Of a DNA stretch of 64,000 bases, positions 46,447-54,831 are shown piece after piece (within the stretch, counting starts at the first letter, position 1; the number at the start of each line of letters is the position of its first letter). The stretch comes from Bradyrhizobium daqingense (GTDB lineage Bacteria > Pseudomonadota > Alphaproteobacteria > Rhizobiales > Xanthobacteraceae), in contig NZ_CP088014.1 in assembly GCF_021044685.1 (NCBI RefSeq), positions 6,806,001 through 6,870,000 of the forward strand, read 5' to 3'. A program made the translations under genes and the position numbers. The notes beneath the pieces are model-generated. The model worked only from the letters and a program-made list of their open reading frames with translations. It was not told where the DNA came from and did no database searches.

Positions 46447-47291
46447 GCAGCATCGCCACGCGCGAAGTGCCGCGCGGCTTCTCATTCGCCGAGTACATGA
46501 CCTGCCTCACCGGCATCGTCTGGCGCGAGGGCCTGCGCTTCCTGCATCAACGCGAGCGCTTCGTCTCGGCGCTGGTGCGGCCTCTGGTGTGGCTGTTCAT
46601 CTTCGCTGCCGGCTTCCGCCAGGTGCTCGGCATCTCCATCATCCCGCCTTACGAGACCTACATCCTGTACGAGGTCTATATCGCGCCCGGCTTGATGGCG
46701 ATGATCCAGCTCTTCAACGGCATGCAGTCCTCGCTCTCGATGGTCTATGACCGCGAGATGGGCAATATGCGCACCCTGCTGGTGAGCCCGCTGCCGCGCG
46801 GGTTCCTGCTGTTCTGCAAGCTGCTCGCGGGCACGGCCGTATCGCTGCTCCAGGTTTACGCGTTCCTCCTGATCGCCTGGTTCTGGGACATCACCCCACC
46901 GCCGTCGGGCTATCTCACCGTGCTGCCGGCGCTGATCCTGTCCGGGCTGATGCTGGGCTCGCTCGGCATGCTGATCTCCTCCGGCATCAAGCAGCTCGAG
47001 AACTTCGCGGGCGTGATGAATTTCGTCATTTTCCCGATGTTCTTCGCCTCCTCCGCGCTCTACCCGCTCTGGCGGGTCCAGGAGGGCAGCCCCTATCTGT
47101 ACTATCTCTGCGAGGTCAATCCGTTCACCCACGCGGTCGAGCTGATCCGCTTCGCGCTGTACGGACAGATCAACTGGGTCTCACTGGCGGTGGTCGCGAT
47201 CTGCACAATCGTCTTCATGATCGGTGCGATTTTCGCCTATGATCCGTCGCGCGGGCTGGCGCGACGCGGACCGGCGGGAGGCGAAGGATGA
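46443..47291 (+). CDS. lutF: ABC-2 type permease (LutF-like)
   Basis: 282 residues with six predicted membrane helices. VRPLVWLFIFAAGFRQVLG and SPLPRGFLLFCKLLAGTAVS are typical of ABC-2 permeases such as PedC. It pairs with the preceding ATPase. ABC-2 permeases usually export, while the gene set includes a binding protein as in importers, so the direction of transport is not settled. Confidence 0.88.
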   Translation: MSSIATREVPRGFSFAEYMTCLTGIVWREGLRFLHQRERFVSALVRPLVWLFIFAAGFRQVLGISIIPPYETYILYEVYIAPGLMAMIQLFNGMQSSLSMVYDREMGNMRTLLVSPLPRGFLLFCKLLAGTAVSLLQVYAFLLIAWFWDITPPPSGYLTVLPALILSGLMLGSLGMLISSGIKQLENFAGVMNFVIFPMFFASSALYPLWRVQEGSPYLYYLCEVNPFTHAVELIRFALYGQINWVSLAVVAICTIVFMIGAIFAYDPSRGLARRGPAGGEG

Positions 47292-47896
47292 AGGCTTGGA
47301 TTTTGGCTGCCATCGCAATTGCGCTCTCGAGCGCGGCCGCCCGCGCGGTCGATCCGCGCTATCCGGACTGGCCCTGCACCCAGGCGAAGGTGCCGGAGAT
47401 TTCGCTTTCGGCCGTCTGGGCCGGGCCGGCGCTCGACGACGTCCAGAACAAGTGGAAGGACGACGCCAAGGTCAGCGCACTGGTCGCAAAGCTGTCGGCG
47501 CGCAAGACGCCGCTGGACGAGGCCGAAAAATCGGTGAAGGAGTTTCTCGCCGCCTCGGCCTCGGACAAGTCGGCCAATGCCAAGCTGCTGTTCGCCGGCC
47601 TGTTCGACACGCTCAACGCCCAGCGCTCGCAGGTGATGAACGGGCTCGAACGCGTCAGCCGCAAGCAGCGCGAGGCCGCCGACAAGATCCGCGAAGAGAC
47701 GCTTGCGCTCCAGGCGCTCCAGGGCGCAACCCCGCGCGACGAAACCAAGGTCGAGGCGCTAAGCAACGATCTGATCTGGAAGACGCGCATTTTCGAGGAC
47801 CGTCACAAAGTGGTGCGATTCGTCTGCGAGGTTCCCACCACGATCGACCAGCGCCTGTTCGCGCTCGGGCGCGTGATCCAGCAGGAGATGGAATAA
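47288..47896 (+). CDS. Exported helical protein at the end of the lut-like operon
   Basis: 202 residues. Signal peptide MKAWILAAIAIALSSAAARA, then DPRYPDWPCTQAKVPEISLS and a long helical stretch (about residues 85-150). Two cysteines, in WPCTQ and FVCEVP, could pair. It overlaps lutF by four bases, in the place taken by an exported protein in the Methylorubrum lut cluster. Function unknown. Confidence 0.75.
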   Translation: MKAWILAAIAIALSSAAARAVDPRYPDWPCTQAKVPEISLSAVWAGPALDDVQNKWKDDAKVSALVAKLSARKTPLDEAEKSVKEFLAASASDKSANAKLLFAGLFDTLNAQRSQVMNGLERVSRKQREAADKIREETLALQALQGATPRDETKVEALSNDLIWKTRIFEDRHKVVRFVCEVPTTIDQRLFALGRVIQQEME

Positions 47897-48038
47897 CGTC
47901 AGCCTCGCTGACGGCTCGCGAAAGTTCCCGCAGTATCAGCACGATCGTTAATCCTTCGCCGCGCCATCCGGCGGAACCAAATCGCTGCGGGACGTCTTGT
48001 CGAAGTCAACCCAAGACATCCAACATCGGGAGGCCTTG

Positions 48039-48341
48039 ATGGGAACAACGAAATTCATCCTCGCGGGCGCTGCGGTCGTCACCATGCTGGCATCCAACGC
48101 CTTTGCCGAAGACATGACCGGAATGATCACGCGGATCGATCGGCTCAACGGCACCATCTCGATCCAGCAGACGCAGAAAGGCACTGTCGGCGCCAGCACA
48201 GGCAACGCCGGCGCGCTGCAGGAGTACAAGGCGAAGGACGCGGCCATGCTGGACGCCGTCCATGCCGGCGACAGGGTGAGCTATACGGCCACCGAGACGA
48301 ACGGCACGGGCACGCTGACGAAGTTACAGAAGCAAAAATAG
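48039..48341 (+). CDS. Small periplasmic DUF1344/CusF-like protein
   Basis: 100 residues. Signal peptide ending ASNAFAED, then MTGMITRIDRLNGTISIQQT, the strand pattern of DUF1344 and CusF-like OB folds. The copper-binding Met/His residues of CusF are not obvious, although DMTGM is Met-rich. A ribosome site GGGAGG precedes the ATG. A metal-related role near the lut operon is tempting but unproven. Confidence 0.68.
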   Translation: MGTTKFILAGAAVVTMLASNAFAEDMTGMITRIDRLNGTISIQQTQKGTVGASTGNAGALQEYKAKDAAMLDAVHAGDRVSYTATETNGTGTLTKLQKQK

Positions 48342-48349
48342 CACTGCCT

Positions 48350-48379
48350 CTGCCTCTCCCCGCTTCCGGGGAGAGGCAG
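48350..48379. terminator. Bidirectional hairpin
   Basis: A perfect 13-base stem CTGCCTCTCCCCG / CGGGGAGAGGCAG with a four-base loop sits between convergent genes ending at 48341 and 48397. There is no T run. Confidence 0.55.
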
Positions 48380-48396
48380 GCACCTGCATCCAATCA

Positions 48397-48969
48397 TTAC
48401 TGGTCCGGGCGCGGTTCCGGCTGCGCGTCCACGGTGGGCAGCTTGGCGCCCTCCCAGCCGTCGGTGCCGTCAGGATACCAGGCGATGTTGGCATAGCCGT
48501 AGGCCAGCGCACGCTTCGCCGCATTCCAGGACATCCAGCAATCGGCGAGGCAATAGATCACGAGCAGTGCAGTCTTGTCGCCGTGCGAGGCGCGGGCGAG
48601 GCCGCGCTGGAGATAGTCGTCCATGGCCGGCGGCAGCGTGCCGTACCCGGTATCGGGCAGCCAGATGCTGCCCGGAATGTTCCTGCGCGGCGCATCGCGC
48701 CAGACGGTGCCTTCCGGAAGGTTCTTCGGTTTCGGCGGGCGCGGCATCACGTCAATGAAGGCGCCGCTCTTCGCGCGCCATATCGCCTCGGCCTCCGCCG
48801 TCGACAGCACGCGCGCGCCGGTGAGCGTCGCCGGCACCGGTGCGCGGTAATTGTCGGCGCGATAGCCTTCGGGTTCGAACGGCTGCTGCTGCGCCAAAGC
48901 CTTCCCTGCCAAAGCGGCCTGCGCTGCCAGAACGGCAGCGAGCAGCGCAACGGCAAGATGCTGCCTCAT
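48397..48969 (-). CDS. PQQ-catabolism-associated CXXCW-family exported protein
   Basis: 190 residues. A signal peptide ends near ALAQQQ. The C-terminal half has a rhodanese-like outline with VIYCLADCWMSWNAAKRAL, two Cys (C140 and C144) followed by Trp, which places it in the family named for a CXXCW motif, although the spacing read here is three residues. Its start overlaps the stop of the MoxJ-like gene (ATGA), so both are made together. A redox or thiol role in the periplasm is likely but untested. Confidence 0.84.
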   Translation of the reverse strand: MRQHLAVALLAAVLAAQAALAGKALAQQQPFEPEGYRADNYRAPVPATLTGARVLSTAEAEAIWRAKSGAFIDVMPRPPKPKNLPEGTVWRDAPRRNIPGSIWLPDTGYGTLPPAMDDYLQRGLARASHGDKTALLVIYCLADCWMSWNAAKRALAYGYANIAWYPDGTDGWEGAKLPTVDAQPEPRPDQ

Positions 48970-49847
48970 GGCGTCTTCTTGACGGTCTCCGCGCCGAGCG
49001 GCCGGTTGCTCTCGTCGAGCAGCGGGACGCCGAAGTCGAGCAGGATCTTGTTGATCTCGCCCTGGTTGTCCTGGATCACCTTGTTCAGCTGCCGCTTCCA
49101 GTTCTGGTCGGCGGGACGCACGCCCATGCCGATGCGATAGATCAACCTCGGTCCGGTGGTTTCCTTCACCAGCGGCGTGACATGGAGCGAGTCGGCCTTC
49201 TTCGCGTAGTAGCCGGCCATCGGGCCCCACAGCACGCCCGCGTCGATCTTGCCGGCGGTGAGATCGTCGATCATCGCCTGCGCCGAATTGTCGAAACGCG
49301 TGTCGATCATCAGCTGATAGGGCTTTGCATCAGCCATCAAGCCGGCCAGCGCCATGTTGGTTGCCGGCGGCGTGCCGGCGACGATGCCGACATGCTTGCC
49401 CTTCAACTTGGGATCCTCGAGCGTCTCGACGTCCTCGAGCCCGCTACCGGCCTTGGCGACGAGCGCATAGCTCGTGCGGTAATAAGGATTGGTGCCCTGC
49501 ACGAGATCGTCGCCCTGCGGGAAGCCCATGATGACGTCGCAGCGATGCGCACCCAGCGTCATGCGCACGAACCCGGCGGCCTGCGGAAAGAAAACGTAAT
49601 CGAGCTTTTTCTGGAGCTTCTCCGCCAGGAATTCTGCGAGCTTGTTCTCGAAGCCTTCTCCCTTTTCATTGGAGAACGGCAGGTTGCGCGGATCGGCACA
49701 GACGCGCAGCACCTTGGGGTCGACCAGTTCGAAGGAGAGGTCGCCGGTCTCGCTCGTCTGCGCGACGGCGGCATCGCCCACCACGCAGGATGCAATCAGG
49801 ACCCACAGTGAAAATAACCAGCGACGATGTCGTCCGGTCTCCGTCAT
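48966..49847 (-). CDS. Quinoprotein-associated periplasmic binding protein (MoxJ/PedB-like)
   Basis: 293 residues. Signal peptide (LFSLWVLIASCVVGDAAVAQ), then LRVCADPRNLPFSNEKGEGF, the opening of MoxJ-like family 3 solute-binding proteins. It ends with a Lys/Pro tail. It is a paralogue of XoxJ at 60957-61886. Such proteins may help PQQ-enzyme maturation rather than transport. AGGAGGAAGCGCG precedes ATG 49847. Confidence 0.86.
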   Translation of the reverse strand: MTETGRHRRWLFSLWVLIASCVVGDAAVAQTSETGDLSFELVDPKVLRVCADPRNLPFSNEKGEGFENKLAEFLAEKLQKKLDYVFFPQAAGFVRMTLGAHRCDVIMGFPQGDDLVQGTNPYYRTSYALVAKAGSGLEDVETLEDPKLKGKHVGIVAGTPPATNMALAGLMADAKPYQLMIDTRFDNSAQAMIDDLTAGKIDAGVLWGPMAGYYAKKADSLHVTPLVKETTGPRLIYRIGMGVRPADQNWKRQLNKVIQDNQGEINKILLDFGVPLLDESNRPLGAETVKKTP

Positions 49848-49972
49848 CGCGCTTCCTCCTCGCTTTGTTTGAATGTTATCCATGCAACGCATGACGTGCC
49901 ATGTTTTGCCAATTGGTGTTGGCTTTCTTGTTGCAGTGCAATGCGGCAAATCCGTTGAACTGAGGCAGAAAA

Positions 49973-50899
49973 ATGTCTCGCATCGCTTCAATTGTCTCGG
50001 CCCTGTCCCTGCTGGGGATCGCGACGCTAGCACGCGCCGGGACAGCCGAATTGCCTGTGAGCGAAGTCGCGCCGGGAATCTTCGTACACTCCGGGACCAT
50101 CGCCCTGATGACCCGCGACAACGAGGGCGGCATCGCCAATGTCGGCTTCATCGTGGGCGACGACGCGGTGGCCGTCATCGATACCGGCGGCAGCGTGCGC
50201 GAGGGTGAGGCGCTGCTGGCCGCCGTGCGGGCGAAGACGCCCAAGCCGATCCGCTACGTCATCAACACCCACGGCCATCCCGATCATGTTTTCGGCAATG
50301 CAGCCTTCGCCGCCGGAAACCCCACTTTCGTCGGCCATCACAAGCTGCCGCAGGCGCTCGCGACGCGAGGGCCTTTCTATCTCGACAATTTCCGCCGCAT
50401 CATGGGCCGCGAACTGATCGATCCCGTGAGAATCATCGCCCCGACCCTGCTGGTCTCGGACACGATGATCCTGGATCTCGGATCGCGCCGACTCGCCCTG
50501 CGCGCATGGCCGACTGGGCACAGCGATAGCGATTTGACCGTGCTCGACGAGACGACCAAGACCCTGTTCGCCGGCGATCTCGTCTTTCTCCGCCACGTTC
50601 CGGTCATGGACGGCAGCATCCGCGGCTGGCTCGATACGCTGAAGGGAGTGGAGGCGATCCCGGCGCTGCGCGTCGTTCCCGGTCACGGCCCCGTGAGCGA
50701 TTGGCCTGCCGCGCTGACCGATGAACGGCGCTATTTGACAACGCTGCTGTCCGACGTTCGCGCGCTGAACAAGAGGGGCGAGCCGATCCGAAGCGCCGCC
50801 GCCAAGGCCGCCGCAGCGGAGCGGCCGCGATGGGAGCTTTTCGAGGACTACAATTCCCGCAACGCAACTGCAGCATTCTCGGAAATTGAATGGGAGTAG
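49973..50899 (+). CDS. Quinoprotein-relay metallo-beta-lactamase-fold hydrolase
   Basis: 308 residues. A signal peptide (MSRIASIVSALSLLGIATLA) precedes a metallo-beta-lactamase fold. Zinc motif H100-G-H102-P-D104-H105, further ligands expected in GHSDSD and VVPGHGPVS. It matches the SoxH-related quinoprotein relay system metallohydrolase family. It lies beside a SoxYZ-like carrier, and the two probably form a relay of unknown chemistry. The start codon of the shortest reading is ATG 49973. Confidence 0.85.
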   Translation: MSRIASIVSALSLLGIATLARAGTAELPVSEVAPGIFVHSGTIALMTRDNEGGIANVGFIVGDDAVAVIDTGGSVREGEALLAAVRAKTPKPIRYVINTHGHPDHVFGNAAFAAGNPTFVGHHKLPQALATRGPFYLDNFRRIMGRELIDPVRIIAPTLLVSDTMILDLGSRRLALRAWPTGHSDSDLTVLDETTKTLFAGDLVFLRHVPVMDGSIRGWLDTLKGVEAIPALRVVPGHGPVSDWPAALTDERRYLTTLLSDVRALNKRGEPIRSAAAKAAAAERPRWELFEDYNSRNATAAFSEIEWE

Positions 50900-50943
50900 C
50901 AGGCGCGCTAGGCTGCACCGAACGACGTATCGTCCGCAGGACC

Positions 50944-51768
50944 ATGACCATGACGGGATGCACACGCCGCCTGACCCTCACCGCCCTCCTGCTCGGCTTC
51001 GCTCTCGCGGTGCCGGCGCAGGCTGAGGAAGTTAGCGATCCCTGGCCGGGCCTGGTGCAGGACATCTTCAGCAGCCGTCCGATGAACGACGGCAGCAGCG
51101 TCATCGGCATCGAGATGCCGTATCGGGCCGAGGACGCGGCCATCGTGCCGGTGACCTTGCGCAGCAAGCTGTCGCCCGGCGATGCGCGGCGCATTCGCTC
51201 GATCACGCTGGTGATCGACCGCAATCCGGCGCCGATGGCGGCGAAGTTCGAGCTCGGACCGGATGCCAATGTCACGGAGATCTCGACGCGGGTGCGCGTC
51301 AACAATTACACCGACGTGCATGCAGTGGCCGAGCTCAGCGACGGCCAGCTCTATGTCTCGAAAATCTATGTGAAGGCCTCCGGCGGCTGCTCCGCACCGG
51401 CGGGCAAGAACATCGAGGAAGCCAAGGCCCGGCTCGGCCAGATGCGCTATCGGCAATTCGCACGCGAGGAGGCGCCGGCGAGCCGCGTGCGCGAGGCGCA
51501 GATCATGATCGGCCATCCCAACAATTCCGGCCTGCAGATGGACCAGGTTACGCAGCTCTACATCCCGGCCTTCTTCGTCAACCAGATCAAGCTGACGCAG
51601 GACGACAGCCCCGTGCTGTCGATGGAAGGCGGCATCTCGATCTCGGAAGACCCCAATCTGCGCTTCACCTATGTCTCCAACGGCGCCAAGCGCTTTCGCG
51701 CGGAGGCAAGGGACACGGACGGGCACGTGTTTAGGAACGAGTGGGACGTCGAGAAGCCGGGGACGTGA
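50944..51768 (+). CDS. Quinoprotein-associated SoxYZ-like fused carrier
   Basis: 274 residues. Signal peptide through AVPAQAEE. Residues 30-140 are SoxY-like, ending in ASGGCSAPAG with the carrier-type Cys in the GGC motif; residues 160-270 are SoxZ-like (IMIGHPNNSGLQMDQV, ISEDPNLRFTY). In sulfur oxidation SoxYZ carries substrates on a Cys; here there are no sox genes, and the family goes with quinoprotein dehydrogenases. ATG 50944 fits the signal peptide; ATG 50890 would overlap the previous gene. Confidence 0.87.
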   Translation: MTMTGCTRRLTLTALLLGFALAVPAQAEEVSDPWPGLVQDIFSSRPMNDGSSVIGIEMPYRAEDAAIVPVTLRSKLSPGDARRIRSITLVIDRNPAPMAAKFELGPDANVTEISTRVRVNNYTDVHAVAELSDGQLYVSKIYVKASGGCSAPAGKNIEEAKARLGQMRYRQFAREEAPASRVREAQIMIGHPNNSGLQMDQVTQLYIPAFFVNQIKLTQDDSPVLSMEGGISISEDPNLRFTYVSNGAKRFRAEARDTDGHVFRNEWDVEKPGT

Positions 51769-51778
51769 GGCTCTCGGT

Positions 51779-51864
51779 CGCCATGGCCGGGCTTGTCCCG
51801 GCCATCCACGAATTTGGCGAATACCGTAAGAACGTGAATGCCCGGGACGAGCCCGGGCATGACG
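51779..51864. repeat. Hyphenated palindrome, class shared with 28703-28788
   Basis: Arms CGCCATGGCCGGGCTTGTCC... and ...GAGCCCGGGCATGACG pair over about 30 bases. The sequence is close to the copy at 28703. It lies 11 bases after the SoxYZ-like gene and may end its transcript. Confidence 0.85.
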
Positions 51865-51889
51865 AATACGGTTGGCATTGAGCAGGCCG

Positions 51890-52249
51890 TCAAAAACACC
51901 TCACCTCGGCTTCCGCCTGCGCACGCCTCAAATCGTTCACCGCCGAGTTCGCCTGCTCCGAGGTGCGGAACTGAACGCCGAGATTGCCGCGCACCTGGGA
52001 CATGCTGAGCGCGGCCTCTGCGGTGACGTAGCGCTGGTAAGGCATGATCGAAGCAACCACATCAATCGAGCAGGAACATTGTTCGATCGACTGCCGGCTC
52101 TCGCCATTGGCTTTCATGCAGCCATAGACGTACTCCGCGCGCGCCGACGTCGGATAATCGTTGGCCTCCTCGGCCTGCGCCGCGCACGCAGTCGCCGTCA
52201 ATACCGTCAATGCGGCGACAATCGGTCGTAGCTGTCCCGCCAGTTTCAT
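51890..52249 (-). CDS. Small exported cysteine-containing protein
   Basis: 119 residues. Signal peptide to about ACAAQAEE. Mature part with YVYGCMKANGESRQSIEQCS and a CSCSIDVV motif; the Cys residues resemble those of small disulfide-bonded periplasmic proteins. A GGGAGG precedes ATG 52249 by six bases. It is convergent with the SoxYZ-like gene and embedded in the PQQ locus; function unknown. Confidence 0.65.
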   Translation of the reverse strand: MKLAGQLRPIVAALTVLTATACAAQAEEANDYPTSARAEYVYGCMKANGESRQSIEQCSCSIDVVASIMPYQRYVTAEAALSMSQVRGNLGVQFRTSEQANSAVNDLRRAQAEAEVRCF

Positions 52250-52336
52250 AGGCATCCTCCCAATGGTTGCGACCAAAGCTATGCTATGCGTATTGTCCTG
52301 AAAAGTACTCCGTCAGAGGAAACGGCTCACAAGGTG

Positions 52337-53317
52337 ATGAGAGCTTCTGGTCGAACATTGGCGCTCGCGGTGATGCTGGCGTTGACCCTTGCCGCACCCG
52401 GCCGCGCCGCGGAGACCATCCGCCTTGCGGTGCAGAAGACCGGAACATTCTCCTGGGAGCTGGCCGCGATCCGCGCAAGCGGTCTGGACAAGGAGGCCGA
52501 CCTGTCGCTCGAGGTCACCGAGCTCGCGAGCACCGAGGCCGGCAAGATCGCGATGCGCGCAGGCAGCACCGACATCATCCTGTCGGACTGGCTGTGGGTA
52601 TCGCGCGAGCGCGCGCTCGGCGCCAAGCTCACCTTCTATCCCTACTCCAGCGCGCTCGGCGCGGTGATGGTGCCGGCCAGTTCGCCGATCAAGACGCTTG
52701 CGGATCTGAAGGGACGCAAGCTCGCCGTCGCCGGCGGTGCGATCGACAAGAGCTGGCTGCTGCTCCAGGCAAGCATGAAGCAAGACGGCATCGACCTGAA
52801 GTCTGCGGCAACCGTCGTCTATGGTGCCCCGCCCCTGATCGCCGCCAAGGCGCTCGATGGCGAGATGGATGCGAGCCTCAATTTCTGGAATTTCTGCGCG
52901 CAGCTCGAAGTCAAGGGCTTTCGCCGGCTCGCCGGCATCGAGGACATCCTGCCGAAGCTCGGCGCCAAGGGCGCGGTCGCCGCGGTCGGCTATGTCTTCG
53001 ACGAGAGCTGGGCGGCAAGTCATCGCGACGCCGTGGCGCGCTTCATCGCGATGACGCGCAAGGCCAAGGAGCTGCTGGTGACCTCGGACGCGGCCTGGGA
53101 CAAGATCGCGCCGCTCACCGGCACCAGCGATCCAGCCATGCTCAAGACCTACCGCGAGCGCTATCGCGACGGCATCCCGCGCCGAAGCATTGCCGACGAG
53201 GAGACGGACGCGCGCGTGCTCTACCGCGTGCTGGCCGAGACCGGTGGCCGCGATCTCGTGGGACCGGCGGCCGAGCTCGATCCCGGCACCTTCTATCACG
53301 CGGTCCCCGGAGACTGA
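52337..53317 (+). CDS. NitT/TauT-type periplasmic binding protein
   Basis: 326 residues. Signal peptide (RTLALAVMLALTLAAPGRAAE), then IRLAVQKTGTFSWELAAIRA and GSTDIILSDWLWVSRERA, of the SsuA/NMT1-like family that binds nitrate, taurine, sulfonates or thiamine precursors. ATG 52337 fits the signal peptide; ATG 52286 would add 17 residues. It starts a three-gene ABC operon inside the PQQ locus; the ligand is unknown. Confidence 0.85.
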   Translation: MRASGRTLALAVMLALTLAAPGRAAETIRLAVQKTGTFSWELAAIRASGLDKEADLSLEVTELASTEAGKIAMRAGSTDIILSDWLWVSRERALGAKLTFYPYSSALGAVMVPASSPIKTLADLKGRKLAVAGGAIDKSWLLLQASMKQDGIDLKSAATVVYGAPPLIAAKALDGEMDASLNFWNFCAQLEVKGFRRLAGIEDILPKLGAKGAVAAVGYVFDESWAASHRDAVARFIAMTRKAKELLVTSDAAWDKIAPLTGTSDPAMLKTYRERYRDGIPRRSIADEETDARVLYRVLAETGGRDLVGPAAELDPGTFYHAVPGD

Positions 53318-53318
53318 G

Positions 53319-54056
53319 GTGCTGCGTCTTCTCTCGTTCGCCCTGTTCCTCGCCATCTGGTGGACCGCCGCGCTGTTCGTCGGCGGCGCAAAGCTGCCCT
53401 CACCGCCGGCTGTGCTCCAGGTGATGATCGCGGAGGCCGCATCCGGCGCGCTGTTCCTGCATCTCGGCGCCACGCTGGCCCGCGTGGCGCTCGCCTTCAC
53501 ATTGGCGATGTCGCTCGGCAGTGCCATCGGCTATCTGATGGGCCGCGTGAAGCTCGCCGACCGGCTCGGCGATCCCTGGCTGATCCTGCTGCTCAATCTG
53601 CCCGCGCTGGTCGTGATCGTGCTGGCCTATATCTGGGCCGGCCTCACCGAGGCCGCCGCGATCGCGGCGATCGCCATCAACAAGCTGCCGACCGCCATCG
53701 TCACCCTGCGCGAGGGCACCCGCGCACTCGACCGCTCGCTCGACGAGATGGCGAGCGTGTTCGCGATGCCGCGATGGCGCGCCTTCCGCCACGTCGTGCT
53801 GCCGCAGCTCGCGCCCTATATCGCAGCCTCCGCCCGCTCCGGCCTGTCGCTGGTGTGGAAGATCGTGCTGGTCGCCGAGCTCCTGGGACGGCCGAACGGC
53901 GTCGGCTTCGAGATCGGCGTGGCTTTCCAGCTGTTCGACACGCCGCGGCTGCTCGCCTATTCGCTGACGTTTGCCGCCGTCGTGCTCGTCATCGAAACCT
54001 TGCTGGTGCAGCCGTTCGAAGCCCGCGCAACACGGTGGCGCCCCCGTGCGGCTTGA
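53319..54056 (+). CDS. NitT/TauT-type ABC permease
   Basis: 245 residues with six membrane helices. The inner-membrane-component motif is visible as EMASVFAMPRWRAFRHVVLPQLAPY (EAA loop). GTG 53319 has GGAGACTGAG directly ahead and follows the previous stop by one base. It partners the ATPase encoded next. Confidence 0.86.
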   Translation: MLRLLSFALFLAIWWTAALFVGGAKLPSPPAVLQVMIAEAASGALFLHLGATLARVALAFTLAMSLGSAIGYLMGRVKLADRLGDPWLILLLNLPALVVIVLAYIWAGLTEAAAIAAIAINKLPTAIVTLREGTRALDRSLDEMASVFAMPRWRAFRHVVLPQLAPYIAASARSGLSLVWKIVLVAELLGRPNGVGFEIGVAFQLFDTPRLLAYSLTFAAVVLVIETLLVQPFEARATRWRPRAA

Positions 54057-54783
54057 GGTCGAGATCACAGGTAAGACGTTCAAGAGTGCCGCGGGCGGAA
54101 CGCACGAGGTGCTGGCGCCGGTCAAATTCGCGCTGCAATCCGGCGAGGTCGGCGTGCTGATCGGCCCCTCCGGCTGCGGCAAGAGCACGATGCTGCGCAT
54201 CATCCTGGGGCTCGACCACGAATTTCAAGGACGGATCGCGCGCCCGCCGCAGGCGCGGATCGGCATGGTGTTCCAGGAGCCGCGGCTGCTGCCGTGGCGC
54301 TCGGTCGAGCAGAATGTGCGGTTGGCGGCCCCCGACGTCACCGATGCGAAGCTCGCCGAGCTGTTCAGGATCCTGGAGCTGGAGGCGCATCGCAACCACT
54401 TCCCCGGCGAATTGTCGCTGGGGCTCGCCAGGCGCGTGGCACTGGCCCGTGCCTTCGCGGTCGAGCCCGACCTGCTGGTGCTCGACGAGCCCCTCGCCTC
54501 GCTCGACGACGCGCTCGCCGGCCGCCTGCGCGACGAGATCGCAACGCTGGTGGCGAGCCGTCCGGTGATGACGCTGCTCGTCACCCACAGCCTCGACGAC
54601 GCGATCCGGCTCGGCGACCGCCTGCTCTTCCTGTCGCCGCGGCCGGCCCGCATCATGCAGGAGGTGCCGATCGCCATTCCGCGCGACGCACGGGGCGAAG
54701 CCGAGATTGCGGCAATCAAGGCCGTGCTAGCGCGACGCATCCAAGAGGAAGGCGACGAACGCGCCGGGCGGGATGCCTCATAG
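54046..54783 (+). CDS. NitT/TauT-type ABC ATPase
   Basis: 245 residues. Walker A GPSGCGKST, Q-loop VFQEPRLLPWRSV, a signature region LSLGLARRVALARAF (degenerate LSGGQ) and Walker B LLVLDEPLASLD. GTG 54046 overlaps the permease stop by 11 bases. It completes the importer. Confidence 0.87.
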   Translation: MRLEVEITGKTFKSAAGGTHEVLAPVKFALQSGEVGVLIGPSGCGKSTMLRIILGLDHEFQGRIARPPQARIGMVFQEPRLLPWRSVEQNVRLAAPDVTDAKLAELFRILELEAHRNHFPGELSLGLARRVALARAFAVEPDLLVLDEPLASLDDALAGRLRDEIATLVASRPVMTLLVTHSLDDAIRLGDRLLFLSPRPARIMQEVPIAIPRDARGEAEIAAIKAVLARRIQEEGDERAGRDAS

Positions 54784-54831
54784 GCAATCGCGCGAGGCAT
54801 GTGCTAGATTGGATCGCAGCGGAGTCTGCTG

